Assembly (NCBI GenBank): GCA_963703745.1
Contig: CAVPFL010000003.1
Location: 1 to 64,000, forward strand
Direction of reading: 5' to 3'
DNA from: AP-15 sp963703745
Lineage (GTDB): Bacteria > Pseudomonadota > Alphaproteobacteria > ATCC43930 > CGMCC-115725
Length of the DNA stretch: 64,000 bases
Position 1 is the stretch's first letter; each line of letters begins with the position of its first letter. Below the pieces are notes generated by a model. The model was not told the DNA's origin and ran no database searches. It saw nothing but the letters and a program-made list of their open reading frames with translations. Positions 34,502 through 43,063 of this stretch are shown piece by piece. Both the position numbers and the translations under genes were made by a program.

Positions 34502-35230
34502 TCATCGAAGAACCGCGACCGGGCTGCCAATCACGAGTTGCAGAGCGTCTGCTGCCTGGCCGGAGTTGACGGCGATCTCGACGAGGCCGTTCGAGTTCTC
34601 GTACCAGAAGGGCTCGCCGGGCGGGACATCGGAAAAGGTGAGAGCCCGCATCAGCACTCGCTCGGATACGGCGAGCCGCGCGTCGTTCGGCAGGAGGCTC
34701 CCACGCAGCCCTGTCATCGCGTTGCCGTACCGGTCGACATAGACAATCTCCGGCAGGTCGTCGGGCCAATCGGCATGTCGGCCGATTTCGGGGGCGCGTG
34801 GTTTATGGGTAGGACGTTCGCCGCGAGCGAGCCACCCCGCTACCGGGGCAAACAGGTCGCGACCGTGAAAGCTCGCGGACAGCGTCTCGGGGCGCCACAG
34901 GATCTCCCAGGTCCGCGCGCTCTCGGCACGCCGCATGACCTGCTCGAATAGGCCGTTGTCCGGGCCGACATACCAGCGCCCTTCCGCCTCGACGATGACC
35001 GGAGCGCGCGGGCCACCCACACCCGGATCGATCACCGCGAGGAGCACGGTTCCAGGCGGAAACCAAACCCCATAGGCGGCCAGCAGATAGGCGGCGGGCT
35101 TTGGCCTTCCCGCCGGTGCATCGGCAAAGAGTTCGACGACCGGAACCCCCGGAGCTGTCCGGAAAAGGACCGCCTTGACTTGGCCGGTGTAGGGTCCCTC
35201 GAGCCCAAAATCGGTGAACAAAGCGATCAT
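34502..35230 (-). CDS. S-adenosyl-L-methionine hydroxide adenosyltransferase (DUF62)
   Basis: A 242-residue SAM hydrolase of the fluorinase/chlorinase superfamily (DUF62). The Asp-Arg-His triad known for the hydroxide-using members is present: D68 in IDPGVGGP, R75, and H122 in SFHGRDLFAPVA. ALFTDFGLEGPYTGQVK opens the protein, VGPDNGLF lies near 88 and YVDRYGNAMT near 166. It converts SAM and water to adenosine and methionine. It has no halogenase-type insertion. It is a single gene convergent with DedA (26 bases between stops). Confidence 0.85.
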   Translation of the reverse strand: MIALFTDFGLEGPYTGQVKAVLFRTAPGVPVVELFADAPAGRPKPAAYLLAAYGVWFPPGTVLLAVIDPGVGGPRAPVIVEAEGRWYVGPDNGLFEQVMRRAESARTWEILWRPETLSASFHGRDLFAPVAGWLARGERPTHKPRAPEIGRHADWPDDLPEIVYVDRYGNAMTGLRGSLLPNDARLAVSERVLMRALTFSDVPPGEPFWYENSNGLVEIAVNSGQAADALQLVIGSPVAVLR

Positions 35231-35590
35231 TAGGAGTCGCAGGGGCTGCCTCGTCGGGATCCGGAATCACAAAAAGATCGGTGCAGCACAAGCCCAATTT
35301 TTATCGGAGATTGTGTCATTGATGCCACAGTGTCCCGCCCGACGCTAACGTTAGATTTCCGGCATTTTGGTCAAGTTTTCGCTCCCTATTCGATGGCAGG
35401 CTCAAAAAGTCGCAGCGCTAGGCAATCATCGGTTGGGCGATAGCAGGCACTAGACCAAGAGGACTTCAAGTTTTTCTTCCACTTTGCAGCGTCCAGACCT
35501 GACAATGAATGGAGTTGCTCTTGAAAATGGTCAATGGCTGGGTATGCTGCTGCCGTTATCGCGGACGTTGATTGGGCTTGGGGGAATGCG
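35231..35590. other. Intergenic region without a supported gene
   Basis: 360 bases between divergent genes. The region is A+T-richer than its flanks (around 35280-35530) and must contain the promoters for both sides, but I cannot fix -35/-10 pairs with confidence. No repeat or RNA gene was seen. Confidence 0.45.
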
Positions 35591-36049
35591 ATGAGGAAGG
35601 TTGTCTTGGCTGCGGCGCTGTTCGCTGCCGCGTCGTTTCAGGGCGCGTCTGCTGCCGACAAGCAGTGCTACTCGGCGGCGGATGTCGAGGCGGAGCAGGC
35701 AATTCTGTTCCAGACCAACGTCATGGTGATCAGTTCGGCTTGTAAAGACACGGTTTACGGCGAGTTCCGTGCGCGCAACAAGGATGCGATCATCCGCTAT
35801 CAGAAGGCGATGATCGACCATTTCCGCCGAGCCGGGTCACGCAATGCCCAAAGCGACTTTGATCGCTGGAATACCAGTCTCGCCAATGAGATCTCCCTCA
35901 AGCAGGGTGCGCTTCCGATGGGGCAAGTCTGCCAGCAAGCCACTGAAATGATGAAGCTCGCAAGCACCCTCGACGCGAAGGGGCTTCACGATTACGCGGT
36001 AGCCAAGGCGACGAGTGCCGCCGATTCGCATCCGCGATGCACCAAGTAG
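35591..36049 (+). CDS. Small exported hypothetical protein
   Basis: A 152-residue protein. ATG 35591 gives a clear signal peptide (MRKVVLAAALFAAASFQGAS, cleaved at SAAD); the frame begins 19 codons earlier. The mature part is helical and hydrophilic with four cysteines (KQCYSAAD, SSACKDT, GQVCQQA, HPRCTK) that could form two disulfides. I recognise no family. It precedes the TerC-type gene by about 120 bases on the same strand, with no evidence of a functional link. Confidence 0.65.
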   Translation: MRKVVLAAALFAAASFQGASAADKQCYSAADVEAEQAILFQTNVMVISSACKDTVYGEFRARNKDAIIRYQKAMIDHFRRAGSRNAQSDFDRWNTSLANEISLKQGALPMGQVCQQATEMMKLASTLDAKGLHDYAVAKATSAADSHPRCTK

Positions 36050-36168
36050 CGGGTTAAAGCCCCGTACACGCCAACCGACCCCGCCACCGCGGAACGTTCC
36101 GCACGGTTGGGGGCAAGAGAAAATTTCGGCGTCGCAGGAGTCTCGACGATGCGCCCGGCGATGCCTAT

Positions 36169-36810
36169 GTGGCGGAGGTGCTCACCGGCTTAAATCAATT
36201 CGGTGCGCTGCTGTCCGTGGTCATCGTCGACGTGGTGCTCGCCGGCGACAATGCGATCGTAGTCGGAATGGCAGCCGCCGGGCTCCCCGTCGAGCGCCGC
36301 CGCCGCGTCATCGTCCTGGGTATAGCCGCCGCCACAATACTGCGGATTCTGCTCGCTTATTTTGCCGTGCAGCTGCTCGCAGTTATCGGCGTGGCTTTGG
36401 CTGGCGGCGTACTGCTCCTCTGGGTGTCGTGGAAGATGTACCGCGAGTTCCGCGAGATGCAGATCGCTCGACACACGACCGCAGCCGCGGACGGCTGTTG
36501 CCACAATCGGGTCCCTCTGCGGCGGAAGAGCGCCGCCCAAGCACTGACCCAGATTGTGCTCGCCGATGTATCGATGTCACTCGACAATGTGCTCGCGGTG
36601 GCCGGCATCGCACGCGATCATTTCAAGCTGCTGGCATTCGGGCTCGTCCTCTCGGTCGCGCTGATGGGGGTTGCCTCGACCTACATCGCGCGGTTGCTTG
36701 ATCGCCATTTCTGGATTTCTTGGGTCGGGCTCGGGATCATCACCTTTGTCGCGTTGCGGATGATCTGGGAGGGCTCGACCCAGGTGTTGAATCACACGCT
36801 GCAGCTCTGA
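36169..36810 (+). CDS. TerC/YjbE-type integral membrane metal-transport protein
   Basis: A 213-residue integral membrane protein with the duplicated TerC signature: DVVLAGDNAIVVGMAA near 19-34 and DVSMSLDNVLAVAGIA near 132-147, each with the conserved Asp-Asn pair, in about six hydrophobic segments. YjbE-type members move or handle divalent metals such as manganese. The only plausible start is GTG 36169; there is no strong ribosome site before it, so the N-terminus may be misplaced. A cysteine/His-rich loop (DGCCHNR, about 108-114) sits between the halves. Confidence 0.78.
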   Translation: MAEVLTGLNQFGALLSVVIVDVVLAGDNAIVVGMAAAGLPVERRRRVIVLGIAAATILRILLAYFAVQLLAVIGVALAGGVLLLWVSWKMYREFREMQIARHTTAAADGCCHNRVPLRRKSAAQALTQIVLADVSMSLDNVLAVAGIARDHFKLLAFGLVLSVALMGVASTYIARLLDRHFWISWVGLGIITFVALRMIWEGSTQVLNHTLQL

Positions 36811-36926
36811 CGCTAACGGGAATTTAGACCGGAAGCTGCTGCGGATCTCACCACGCCACCGTGGTTGCGACCGGTCGCGCTCCTCGCTAGGTTGTTCGTT
36901 TACGTCTTTCCGCTACGGAAGGCGGC

Positions 36927-38180
36927 ATGGAGCACTTGATACCGCGGCACATCCGGCTCACTTCCCATCCGGGAGATGCCGGCCGAAATGCGCTTCCGCT
37001 CCGTTGGGGTGCCCCGGTTGCGGCCGAACGTGGACCTGTGGTCGCGAGCCCCGCAGATCCGCAGCGTCGCAATGCGATCGGTTCCTATTCCGGCGCTTAT
37101 GCGATCTATCGCGCGCTCGCAGTTGCCACACAGGCACTTGCGCGAAACCATCGCCCCGATCTGACCGACACCGCGCCGGCGGCGCGAATCGGGCCGCACT
37201 CCCAATGGACCGAAGCGAAAAAAATTGTGTCAATTGATCCTTGGGGTCATCTCGTCGGCGAGGTCTTCGCCGAGGAGATCCGCGCCGGCCTCGACGCGCG
37301 TCCCACAATCGCTATCACGACGGCGCGGCTTGCCACTCCTGAGCTCCGTCCGCTTCTTGCCGAAAACAGTCTGCTGGCCGACGGGAAGGTGCTGCTCGAC
37401 AGCGGCGAGATCCGCGTCACCAAGGCGGCGATCGACCCGGTTTGGTATCTGCCGGGGGTGGCTGCGCGCTTCGGGGTCTCCGAGCCCGATCTCCGCCGCA
37501 CCTTGTTCGAAGAGACGGGGGGCATGTTTCCTGAGCTGGTCACCCGTCCCGACCTGGAGGTCTTGCTGCCGCCGATCGGCGGGACGACCGTCTATTTTTT
37601 TGGCGACGTCGAGCGTCTCGCGGAGCCGAGCACGGTAATCGCCTGCCGCGTCCACGACGAGTGCAATGGTTCGGATGTCTTCGGCTCGGACATTTGCACA
37701 TGCCGCCCTTATCTCGTTCACGGGATCGCAGTCTGCGTCGAGACCGCGCAACAGGGCGGAGTCGGGATTGTTGTTTACAACCGCAAGGAGGGTCGCGCGC
37801 TCGGTGAAGTTACCAAGTTCCTCGTCTACAACGCCCGTAAGCGACAACCGGGCGGCGATACGGTCGATGGCTATTTTCGCCGCACCGAATGCGTCGCCGG
37901 CGTGCAAGACATGCGTTTTCAGGAGTTGATGCCGGATGTTTTCCACTGGCTCGGCATTCGCCGGATCGACCGCTGGGTCTCGATGTCAAACGTCAAACGC
38001 GATGCGCTCGAGGCGCAGGGGATCGAGGTGGTGCAGCAGCTGGCGATCCCGGATCGGCTGGTGCCGCTCGATGCAGCAGTCGAAATAGAGGCGAAAAAAG
38101 CTGCCGGATATTTCTCGCCGCCCGGGACACCGGGTCCGGGCGAGCTACGCCGCATGAAAGGCCGTGCCCTCGGCGAGTGA
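36927..38180 (+). CDS. urc1: Uracil catabolism protein Urc1 (GTP cyclohydrolase II-like)
   Basis: A 417-residue RibA-superfamily protein. The zinc cluster appears as RVHDECNGSDVFGSDICTC (three cysteines), where riboflavin GTP cyclohydrolases have RVHSEC...CDC; the following residues are RPYL instead of GPQL. KEGRALGE lies near 289. The long N-terminal extension and the immediate partner genes (DUF1688, uracil phosphoribosyltransferase) identify it as Urc1 of the URC pathway rather than RibA. In Lachancea yeast that pathway degrades uracil by way of UMP; the Urc1 reaction on the pyrimidine ring is not fully defined. Stop at 38180 lies 4 bases before the next start. Confidence 0.83.
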   Translation: MEHLIPRHIRLTSHPGDAGRNALPLRWGAPVAAERGPVVASPADPQRRNAIGSYSGAYAIYRALAVATQALARNHRPDLTDTAPAARIGPHSQWTEAKKIVSIDPWGHLVGEVFAEEIRAGLDARPTIAITTARLATPELRPLLAENSLLADGKVLLDSGEIRVTKAAIDPVWYLPGVAARFGVSEPDLRRTLFEETGGMFPELVTRPDLEVLLPPIGGTTVYFFGDVERLAEPSTVIACRVHDECNGSDVFGSDICTCRPYLVHGIAVCVETAQQGGVGIVVYNRKEGRALGEVTKFLVYNARKRQPGGDTVDGYFRRTECVAGVQDMRFQELMPDVFHWLGIRRIDRWVSMSNVKRDALEAQGIEVVQQLAIPDRLVPLDAAVEIEAKKAAGYFSPPGTPGPGELRRMKGRALGE

Positions 38181-38184
38181 GGCG

Positions 38185-39363
38185 ATGGCGCTGTTGAGTG
38201 CTGGCGCCGTGCGCGCTCGTTGCGCGATCGTGTCGGAGGCGGTCCGGCGTGGCGAGACCCGATATTTCCGGCTCGACCCGGAGCGGCTCGACGAGGCCGC
38301 GCGACGTGTCATCGACGTGACCCGACGGCGCTATCCTGATTTAGCCGTCCCCTACCATAGCCGCTGGCGACACTTCTCGACCGGCGGAATTGACCGCGCG
38401 GCCCTCGTCGCCCCAGGTGCCGACCTGATCGAAACCGCACGGGCGCGGATCGAGCTGGCCATCGTCTCGGTTTTCCTTGATGCCGGAGCGGGACCGCGCT
38501 GGCGCTATCACGAGGTGGAGACCGGTCAAGTCCTGTCCCGTTCCGAGGGTCTTGCCGTGGCGACCCTTCGCGCCATGCAAACTGGGCTCTTCTCCGCCGA
38601 TCCTGCGAGCCCGTGGCGCGCCGATGCCAAGGCGCTGGCGCTGATTACTCCGGAGAGCCTCGCGCGGGCGTTCCAGTACGCCGCCGAGAACGAGCTCGTC
38701 GGCTTCGAAGAACGAGCCGTGCTGCTGCGAAGGCTCGGAGAGGTGTGTGTCGCGTCCCCCGCACTGTTTGGGACACCGGCCCGTCTCGGCCGGCTTTACG
38801 ATCATTGGTCGGCCGGCGCTCAGCCGCTTTCCGCGAACGATGTGCTTGGCACGCTGCTAAAGGCGTTCGGTGCGATCTGGCCCTGCCGAATCAGCCTCGC
38901 CGGTGTCCCACTCGGAGATTGCGGCCGTCATCCCGCTATGCCCGGCGACGGGCTCGTGCCGTTTCACAAGCTCTGCCAGTGGCTGGCCTACTCGCTGATC
39001 GAGCCGCTCGATGCTGGCGGCGTGCGAGTCGTCGATCTCGATGGGCTGACCGGGCTTGCCGAATACCGCAATGGCGGCCTGTTCCTGGATTGCGGCGTTA
39101 TCGCGCCACGTGACCCGGAGCTCCTGCAACATCCGCTCGAGGCGCTAAGCGAGCCCGTCGTCGAGTGGCGGGCGCTCACGGTAACCCTGCTCGATCAGCT
39201 TGCCGTCCTCGTACGCGAGCGTCTGGGCAAAAGCGCCGATGATTTTCCCCTCGCCAAGGTCCTCGAAGGAGGCAGCTGGTCGGCGGGACGAGAGATCGCT
39301 CTCGAACGGCGGCAGGACGGCAGTCCGCCACTCGCTGTCGTCAGCGATGGCACCTTGTTTTAG
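38185..39363 (+). CDS. urc4: Urc4 (DUF1688) family protein
   Basis: A 392-residue DUF1688 protein, the Urc4/Urg3 family of the URC uracil-degradation pathway. ATG 38185 is preferred; a GTG at 38164 would overlap urc1. Recognisable stretches: PYHSRWRHFSTGGIDRA near 58-74, MQTGLFSADPASPWRADA near 132, HPAMPGDGLVPFHKLCQWL near 253 and GLTGLAEYRNGGLFLDCGV near 286. The reaction is unproven. It sits between urc1 and the uracil phosphoribosyltransferase with gaps of 4 and 10 bases, a tight operon. Confidence 0.83.
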   Translation: MALLSAGAVRARCAIVSEAVRRGETRYFRLDPERLDEAARRVIDVTRRRYPDLAVPYHSRWRHFSTGGIDRAALVAPGADLIETARARIELAIVSVFLDAGAGPRWRYHEVETGQVLSRSEGLAVATLRAMQTGLFSADPASPWRADAKALALITPESLARAFQYAAENELVGFEERAVLLRRLGEVCVASPALFGTPARLGRLYDHWSAGAQPLSANDVLGTLLKAFGAIWPCRISLAGVPLGDCGRHPAMPGDGLVPFHKLCQWLAYSLIEPLDAGGVRVVDLDGLTGLAEYRNGGLFLDCGVIAPRDPELLQHPLEALSEPVVEWRALTVTLLDQLAVLVRERLGKSADDFPLAKVLEGGSWSAGREIALERRQDGSPPLAVVSDGTLF

Positions 39364-39373
39364 GGAAACGACG

Positions 39374-40015
39374 ATGCAACCCCAATGGGCGAGCTTAACG
39401 GTCGTGGAGCATCCGCTCGTTCAGCACAAACTGTCGATAATGCGCGACCGTAATACCTCGACCGCGGAATTTCGCCGTCTGCTGCGCGAGATCAGCCTGT
39501 TATTGGCTTATGAGGCGACACGCGAGCTGCCGCTCGCCCCGACTGAGATCGATACGCCACTCGAGCGCGCGAGTTTCCCATTGCTGGCCGGCAAGAAGCT
39601 GTGCCTGGTGTCGATCCTGCGCGCTGGCGGCGGCATTCTTGACGGGATGCTCGATCTGCTGCCGTCGGCGCGGGTGGGGCACATCGGGATCTACCGCGAC
39701 CCGCAAACCCTGCAAGCGATCGAATACTATTTGAAGCTACCCGACGACTTGGCCGAACGCGATGTGATCTTGGTCGACCCGATGCTTGCCACCGGCAATT
39801 CGGCGGTAGCTGCGATCTCGCGTCTCAAAGAGCTTGCGGCGCGCTCGATCAAATTCGTTTGCCTGGTTGCCGCACCGGAAGGGATTGCCAAGGTTTCGAG
39901 CGTCTTCCCCGATGTGTCGATCGTGGCAGCGGCGCTCGACCGCTGCCTTGACGGGCACGGCTACATCCTCCCTGGGCTCGGCGACGCCGGCGATCGCCTC
40001 TTCGGCACCAAGTAG
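39374..40015 (+). CDS. upp: Uracil phosphoribosyltransferase
   Basis: A 213-residue UPRTase that makes UMP from uracil and PRPP. ATG 39374 is chosen; the frame opens far upstream inside urc4. Motifs: LVSILRAGGGILDGM near 78-92, the PRPP-binding VDPMLATGNSA near 134-144 and the uracil-binding GHGYILPGLGDAGDRLFG at the C-terminus. It is the third gene of the URC operon. In the yeast URC pathway UPRT also provides the UMP substrate, so here it likely serves catabolism as well as salvage. Confidence 0.9.
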   Translation: MQPQWASLTVVEHPLVQHKLSIMRDRNTSTAEFRRLLREISLLLAYEATRELPLAPTEIDTPLERASFPLLAGKKLCLVSILRAGGGILDGMLDLLPSARVGHIGIYRDPQTLQAIEYYLKLPDDLAERDVILVDPMLATGNSAVAAISRLKELAARSIKFVCLVAAPEGIAKVSSVFPDVSIVAAALDRCLDGHGYILPGLGDAGDRLFGTK

Positions 40016-40035
40016 TCGGGCTCCTTTTACCCGGC

Positions 40036-41418
40036 TCATCTGAAGCATTGTACCAAGACGGTGAACTTGAGCGCGCGTTCGGCGATCTCCGGTGTCGACA
40101 ATGTCTCGTCGGCGATGGCGGTTTGGTACGGCACTCCGCTGCGATCGAGCAACGCGCGGGCATATTGGGCGTTGACCGCGAAATTGACGTTCTCGGGTAA
40201 CGCACCGGTCCGTTTGACGAAGCGCAGAGCGTTGAGCTTGGCGACGACAACTCCGGCCACTGCACCACTCGCGTCGAGAAGAGGGCTGCCGCTGTTTCCG
40301 GGCTGCACGGGTGCCGTTATTTGCAACTGATGCGGGTCGTCACGCGGCCCCGCCAATCTGCTGACGATCCCCGCAGTAACGCTCGCCTGCGAGCTCAGCA
40401 GACCCTGGAGCGGGAAGCCGACGACGACCACAGCCTCGCCTGGCTTGACCGGGTTATCGCCACGCACCAGCGCTGCGTCGGCGACGGGTTCAGGCAAGCG
40501 TAAGATCGCCAGATCGGCTGTCGGGTCTGTCGCGATAAGCGTCGCTAGGACTGGTGACCCATTGTGCAGCACGCGTACCTCGCGGCAGCCGTCGACGACA
40601 TGGTGGTTGGTGAGGACAATTCCGGTCCGGCTAACGATCAATCCGGAACCGCCCGAGCTCAGCCGCTCACCGCCCGGCGGTTGGCTCGTCATTTCGTGCG
40701 GCGCCGCTACTCCTTCGTCGGGATCCGGGCCTCCTGGGATCCAGGATCGCGCGGCGACGCGTGCCGCTTCGACCTCGGGGAGCGCGATTTTTCGCGCAAG
40801 CCGGTCGCGACCCCGCACTGCCTTGTCGTGTACAGCCTGATCCGAGGCCAGACGGGCGGCAATGCTGTACCAGATGTATGCGCGTAGCGGATCGTGCGGC
40901 ACCAGGCGGCTATGGTCGAAGGCTGCCGCGAGATTGAGTTGCGCGAGCGGATAACCACTGATCGCGGCGCGTCGAAACAGGTCGAGCGCCGAGTTGAGGT
41001 CGCGTAAACGGGCAGGACCGGCCGCCTCGAGAATAGCCAGGGCGTTTTGCACTGCGGGATCGCCTTGGTCTGCAGCCATTCGGTACCAGCGGGCGGCCTC
41101 TGGCTGGTTCTTGCGAACCCCGAGTCCCGTTGCGTAACCGCGTCCCACATTATATTGCGCAGCGGCGAGGCCCTGCGCAGCGGCAAGACGGTAAAGACGG
41201 ACGGCCTCGGCGGCGTTCTGCGCGACGCCGCGGCCGCGCTCGCTGATCACTCCCAGGTAATTCTGACAAGGCGCGTCGCCGGCTTCCGCATCGGTCTTGC
41301 AGGCCGCGTATGCCGCGAGAAAGTCGCCGCGCTGTTCGGCGGCTTCGGCGCTAGCAAAATTGGCGGCGGCGGGCCGAACTGCCAGCGCGAGGAGGATGAT
41401 AGCAACGATATACAGCAT
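40036..41418 (-). CDS. Exported trypsin-like protease with N-terminal Sel1 repeats
   Basis: A 460-residue protein. ATG 41418 starts a clear signal peptide (MLYIVAIILLALAVRPAAAN); the frame runs 43 codons further 5'. Residues about 25-210 hold Sel1-like repeats (YRLAAAQGLAAAQYNVGRGY, YRMAADQGDPAVQNALAIL). The C-terminal domain is a trypsin-like (Do/S1C-type) protease with H in LTNHHVV, D in TADLAILRL and S in QPGNSGSPLL. No PDZ domain is seen. It is probably a periplasmic protease anchored to a partner through its repeats. It converges on upp with 20 bases between. Confidence 0.8.
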   Translation of the reverse strand: MLYIVAIILLALAVRPAAANFASAEAAEQRGDFLAAYAACKTDAEAGDAPCQNYLGVISERGRGVAQNAAEAVRLYRLAAAQGLAAAQYNVGRGYATGLGVRKNQPEAARWYRMAADQGDPAVQNALAILEAAGPARLRDLNSALDLFRRAAISGYPLAQLNLAAAFDHSRLVPHDPLRAYIWYSIAARLASDQAVHDKAVRGRDRLARKIALPEVEAARVAARSWIPGGPDPDEGVAAPHEMTSQPPGGERLSSGGSGLIVSRTGIVLTNHHVVDGCREVRVLHNGSPVLATLIATDPTADLAILRLPEPVADAALVRGDNPVKPGEAVVVVGFPLQGLLSSQASVTAGIVSRLAGPRDDPHQLQITAPVQPGNSGSPLLDASGAVAGVVVAKLNALRFVKRTGALPENVNFAVNAQYARALLDRSGVPYQTAIADETLSTPEIAERALKFTVLVQCFR

Positions 41419-41482
41419 CCCGGTTCGACATACGGTGTGTACCGCGAAGTCGACGTTGCGCCGCGCGGGGTCAAAATTTCGT

Positions 41483-41716
41483 CTAATTCCCGCCGCCGCG
41501 GCAGTAACACTGCCGATACTCAGACACCAGGACATATCCGGAGGCACAGTGATAGGCGCGCACCGCCTGCGCCTGACGTTCGCCGCCGCCCGAGCTGTGA
41601 GACCAATACACCGGGCTCGATACCGGGAAGAGAACGTGCCAGCGGTCGCGGGCCTCCGGCACGTCCTGGATCATCGCATAGAGCCGCTCGAGACTGGCTA
41701 AATCGACACGCGGCAA
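41483..41716 (-). CDS. Small hypothetical protein, possibly partial
   Basis: A 77-residue frame that looks coding: RLYAMIQDVPEARDRWHVLF, then YWSHSSGGGERQAQAVRAYH and a Cys-rich end (CASGYVLVSEYRQCYCRGGG). There is no signal peptide or obvious ribosome site, so it may be the 3' part of a longer gene lost upstream. No family is recognised. It lies between the phosphoesterase and protease genes on the same strand. Confidence 0.35.
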   Translation of the reverse strand: MPRVDLASLERLYAMIQDVPEARDRWHVLFPVSSPVYWSHSSGGGERQAQAVRAYHCASGYVLVSEYRQCYCRGGGN

Positions 41717-41746
41717 GTGCCATTCCTGGGTGAACGTATATTCTGC

Positions 41747-42898
41747 CTACCAGGTCGCCGGAACCGTAGTGGTTGCGTCCGGCAGGTTGGTGAGATCGTA
41801 GGTCGTTTGATTGAGGAGGCCGCCGGCGGAATCGTAGGCGACCGTCCGGAAGGCCGGGTTCTGACCAAAGATCGCGCTCAGCGCCGGCGTGATCAGCGTG
41901 AAAGCGTAATAACCGCTGTCGTCGCCGACCAGGCGAAAATCGTCCGTATGGGTATGGCCGGCAAAGCTGGCGATCACCGCATCCGCATAGCGCCGCAATA
42001 GAGCGTAGAAGGGCTCGGCATAGGCGTCATCCCACATCGGCAGGATCGTGTCGGGACACGACCCCCGAACAAGCGTCGCAAAGGCGTCGACGCCAGGCGG
42101 GACGTGATACAGCAGCCAGACATGCTCTTGCGCCCGCTTTGCTGCCTCCAACTCGGCCTCGAGCCAGGCGAGGGTCGCCCGTCCGGGATCGGCGCCGTCT
42201 GGCGAACCGCAAGCATTGCGATAACGTGGCGAGAAGAAGACGGTATTCGCAAAGATTACCCTGACGCCGCGCAGGCCGGGATGCGCCACGCTATAATTCC
42301 CGTAGCTCGTCCAGTCTGCGTGGAAGCCGGGATTCCTTTTGGCACCGACGAGCTCGCGAAAGACCGGCAGCATGTCGGCGAGGAACGGCCCATCGGGCTG
42401 TAGCCAAAAGTCACCACACACCTCATCGTTGTTGCCCAGCGCGGGCAGGATTGGCCTATCGGGAAATGTCTGCTCGATTTGCTGCGCCAGAAACCGCATG
42501 GTCTTGCCCACAAACTGCCGATATGCGGCGTTCGAATGGTCCTCGGCGGCAGCGTCGAACCGGCGACGAAAATTGTGTGCAAGGAAGTCTCCAGGCACGA
42601 GCAGGAACGCGGCATCGGGCAACGTTTCTTTCATCTGTCGAAAAGCCGACCGGAGTAGCAGCCAGCTCGCGTCCGCGCCGTACCGGCCGAGGCTCGTCTC
42701 GCCCGAACTCTCGAGGAGGGCCCGCCAATTTTCGATCTCGATCGAGGCCAACCGATCGACCAGCCGCGGGTCAGCCATCGGGTCGAAATGCAGATCCGAG
42801 ATCATCAGCAATTTCCCGGCGGCTGTCGGCGTGGCAGCGGCAGGCACCGGCTCTTCGCTCGCCGATGCAGACGGAGCGATGGCGAGTACTGCTCCCAA
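41747..42898 (-). CDS. Exported calcineurin-like metallophosphoesterase
   Basis: A 383-residue metallophosphoesterase with ISDLHFDP (D-x-H), LVPGDFLAHNF (GD), PALGNNDEVCG (GNxD/N) and FAGHTHTDDFR (GHxH), all ligands present. The order and the NNDE segment resemble sphingomyelinase-phosphodiesterase-like and related exported enzymes. The start is uncertain: the codon at 42898 is TTG, giving a signal too short. In-frame sequence upstream (LAAWARAIWFGLGAVLAIAP) would complete a proper signal peptide but has no ATG or GTG before a stop, so a rare start or an indel is implied. Confidence 0.75.
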   Translation of the reverse strand: MGAVLAIAPSASASEEPVPAAATPTAAGKLLMISDLHFDPMADPRLVDRLASIEIENWRALLESSGETSLGRYGADASWLLLRSAFRQMKETLPDAAFLLVPGDFLAHNFRRRFDAAAEDHSNAAYRQFVGKTMRFLAQQIEQTFPDRPILPALGNNDEVCGDFWLQPDGPFLADMLPVFRELVGAKRNPGFHADWTSYGNYSVAHPGLRGVRVIFANTVFFSPRYRNACGSPDGADPGRATLAWLEAELEAAKRAQEHVWLLYHVPPGVDAFATLVRGSCPDTILPMWDDAYAEPFYALLRRYADAVIASFAGHTHTDDFRLVGDDSGYYAFTLITPALSAIFGQNPAFRTVAYDSAGGLLNQTTYDLTNLPDATTTVPATW

Positions 42899-43063
42899 CC
42901 CGAACCAGATGGCTCGGGCCCACGCTGCCAGGGTTTTTCGAGATTTCGAGTGGAACCACCCGGGTTGTGAAGCTCGATGGGGTTGGGCTTATCAGGGGCG
43001 CCGATCGCCCAGCAATCCTGCCCCACCAGGCCGCGACACGAGGGCTTAAGCCCATCTCGCTGA

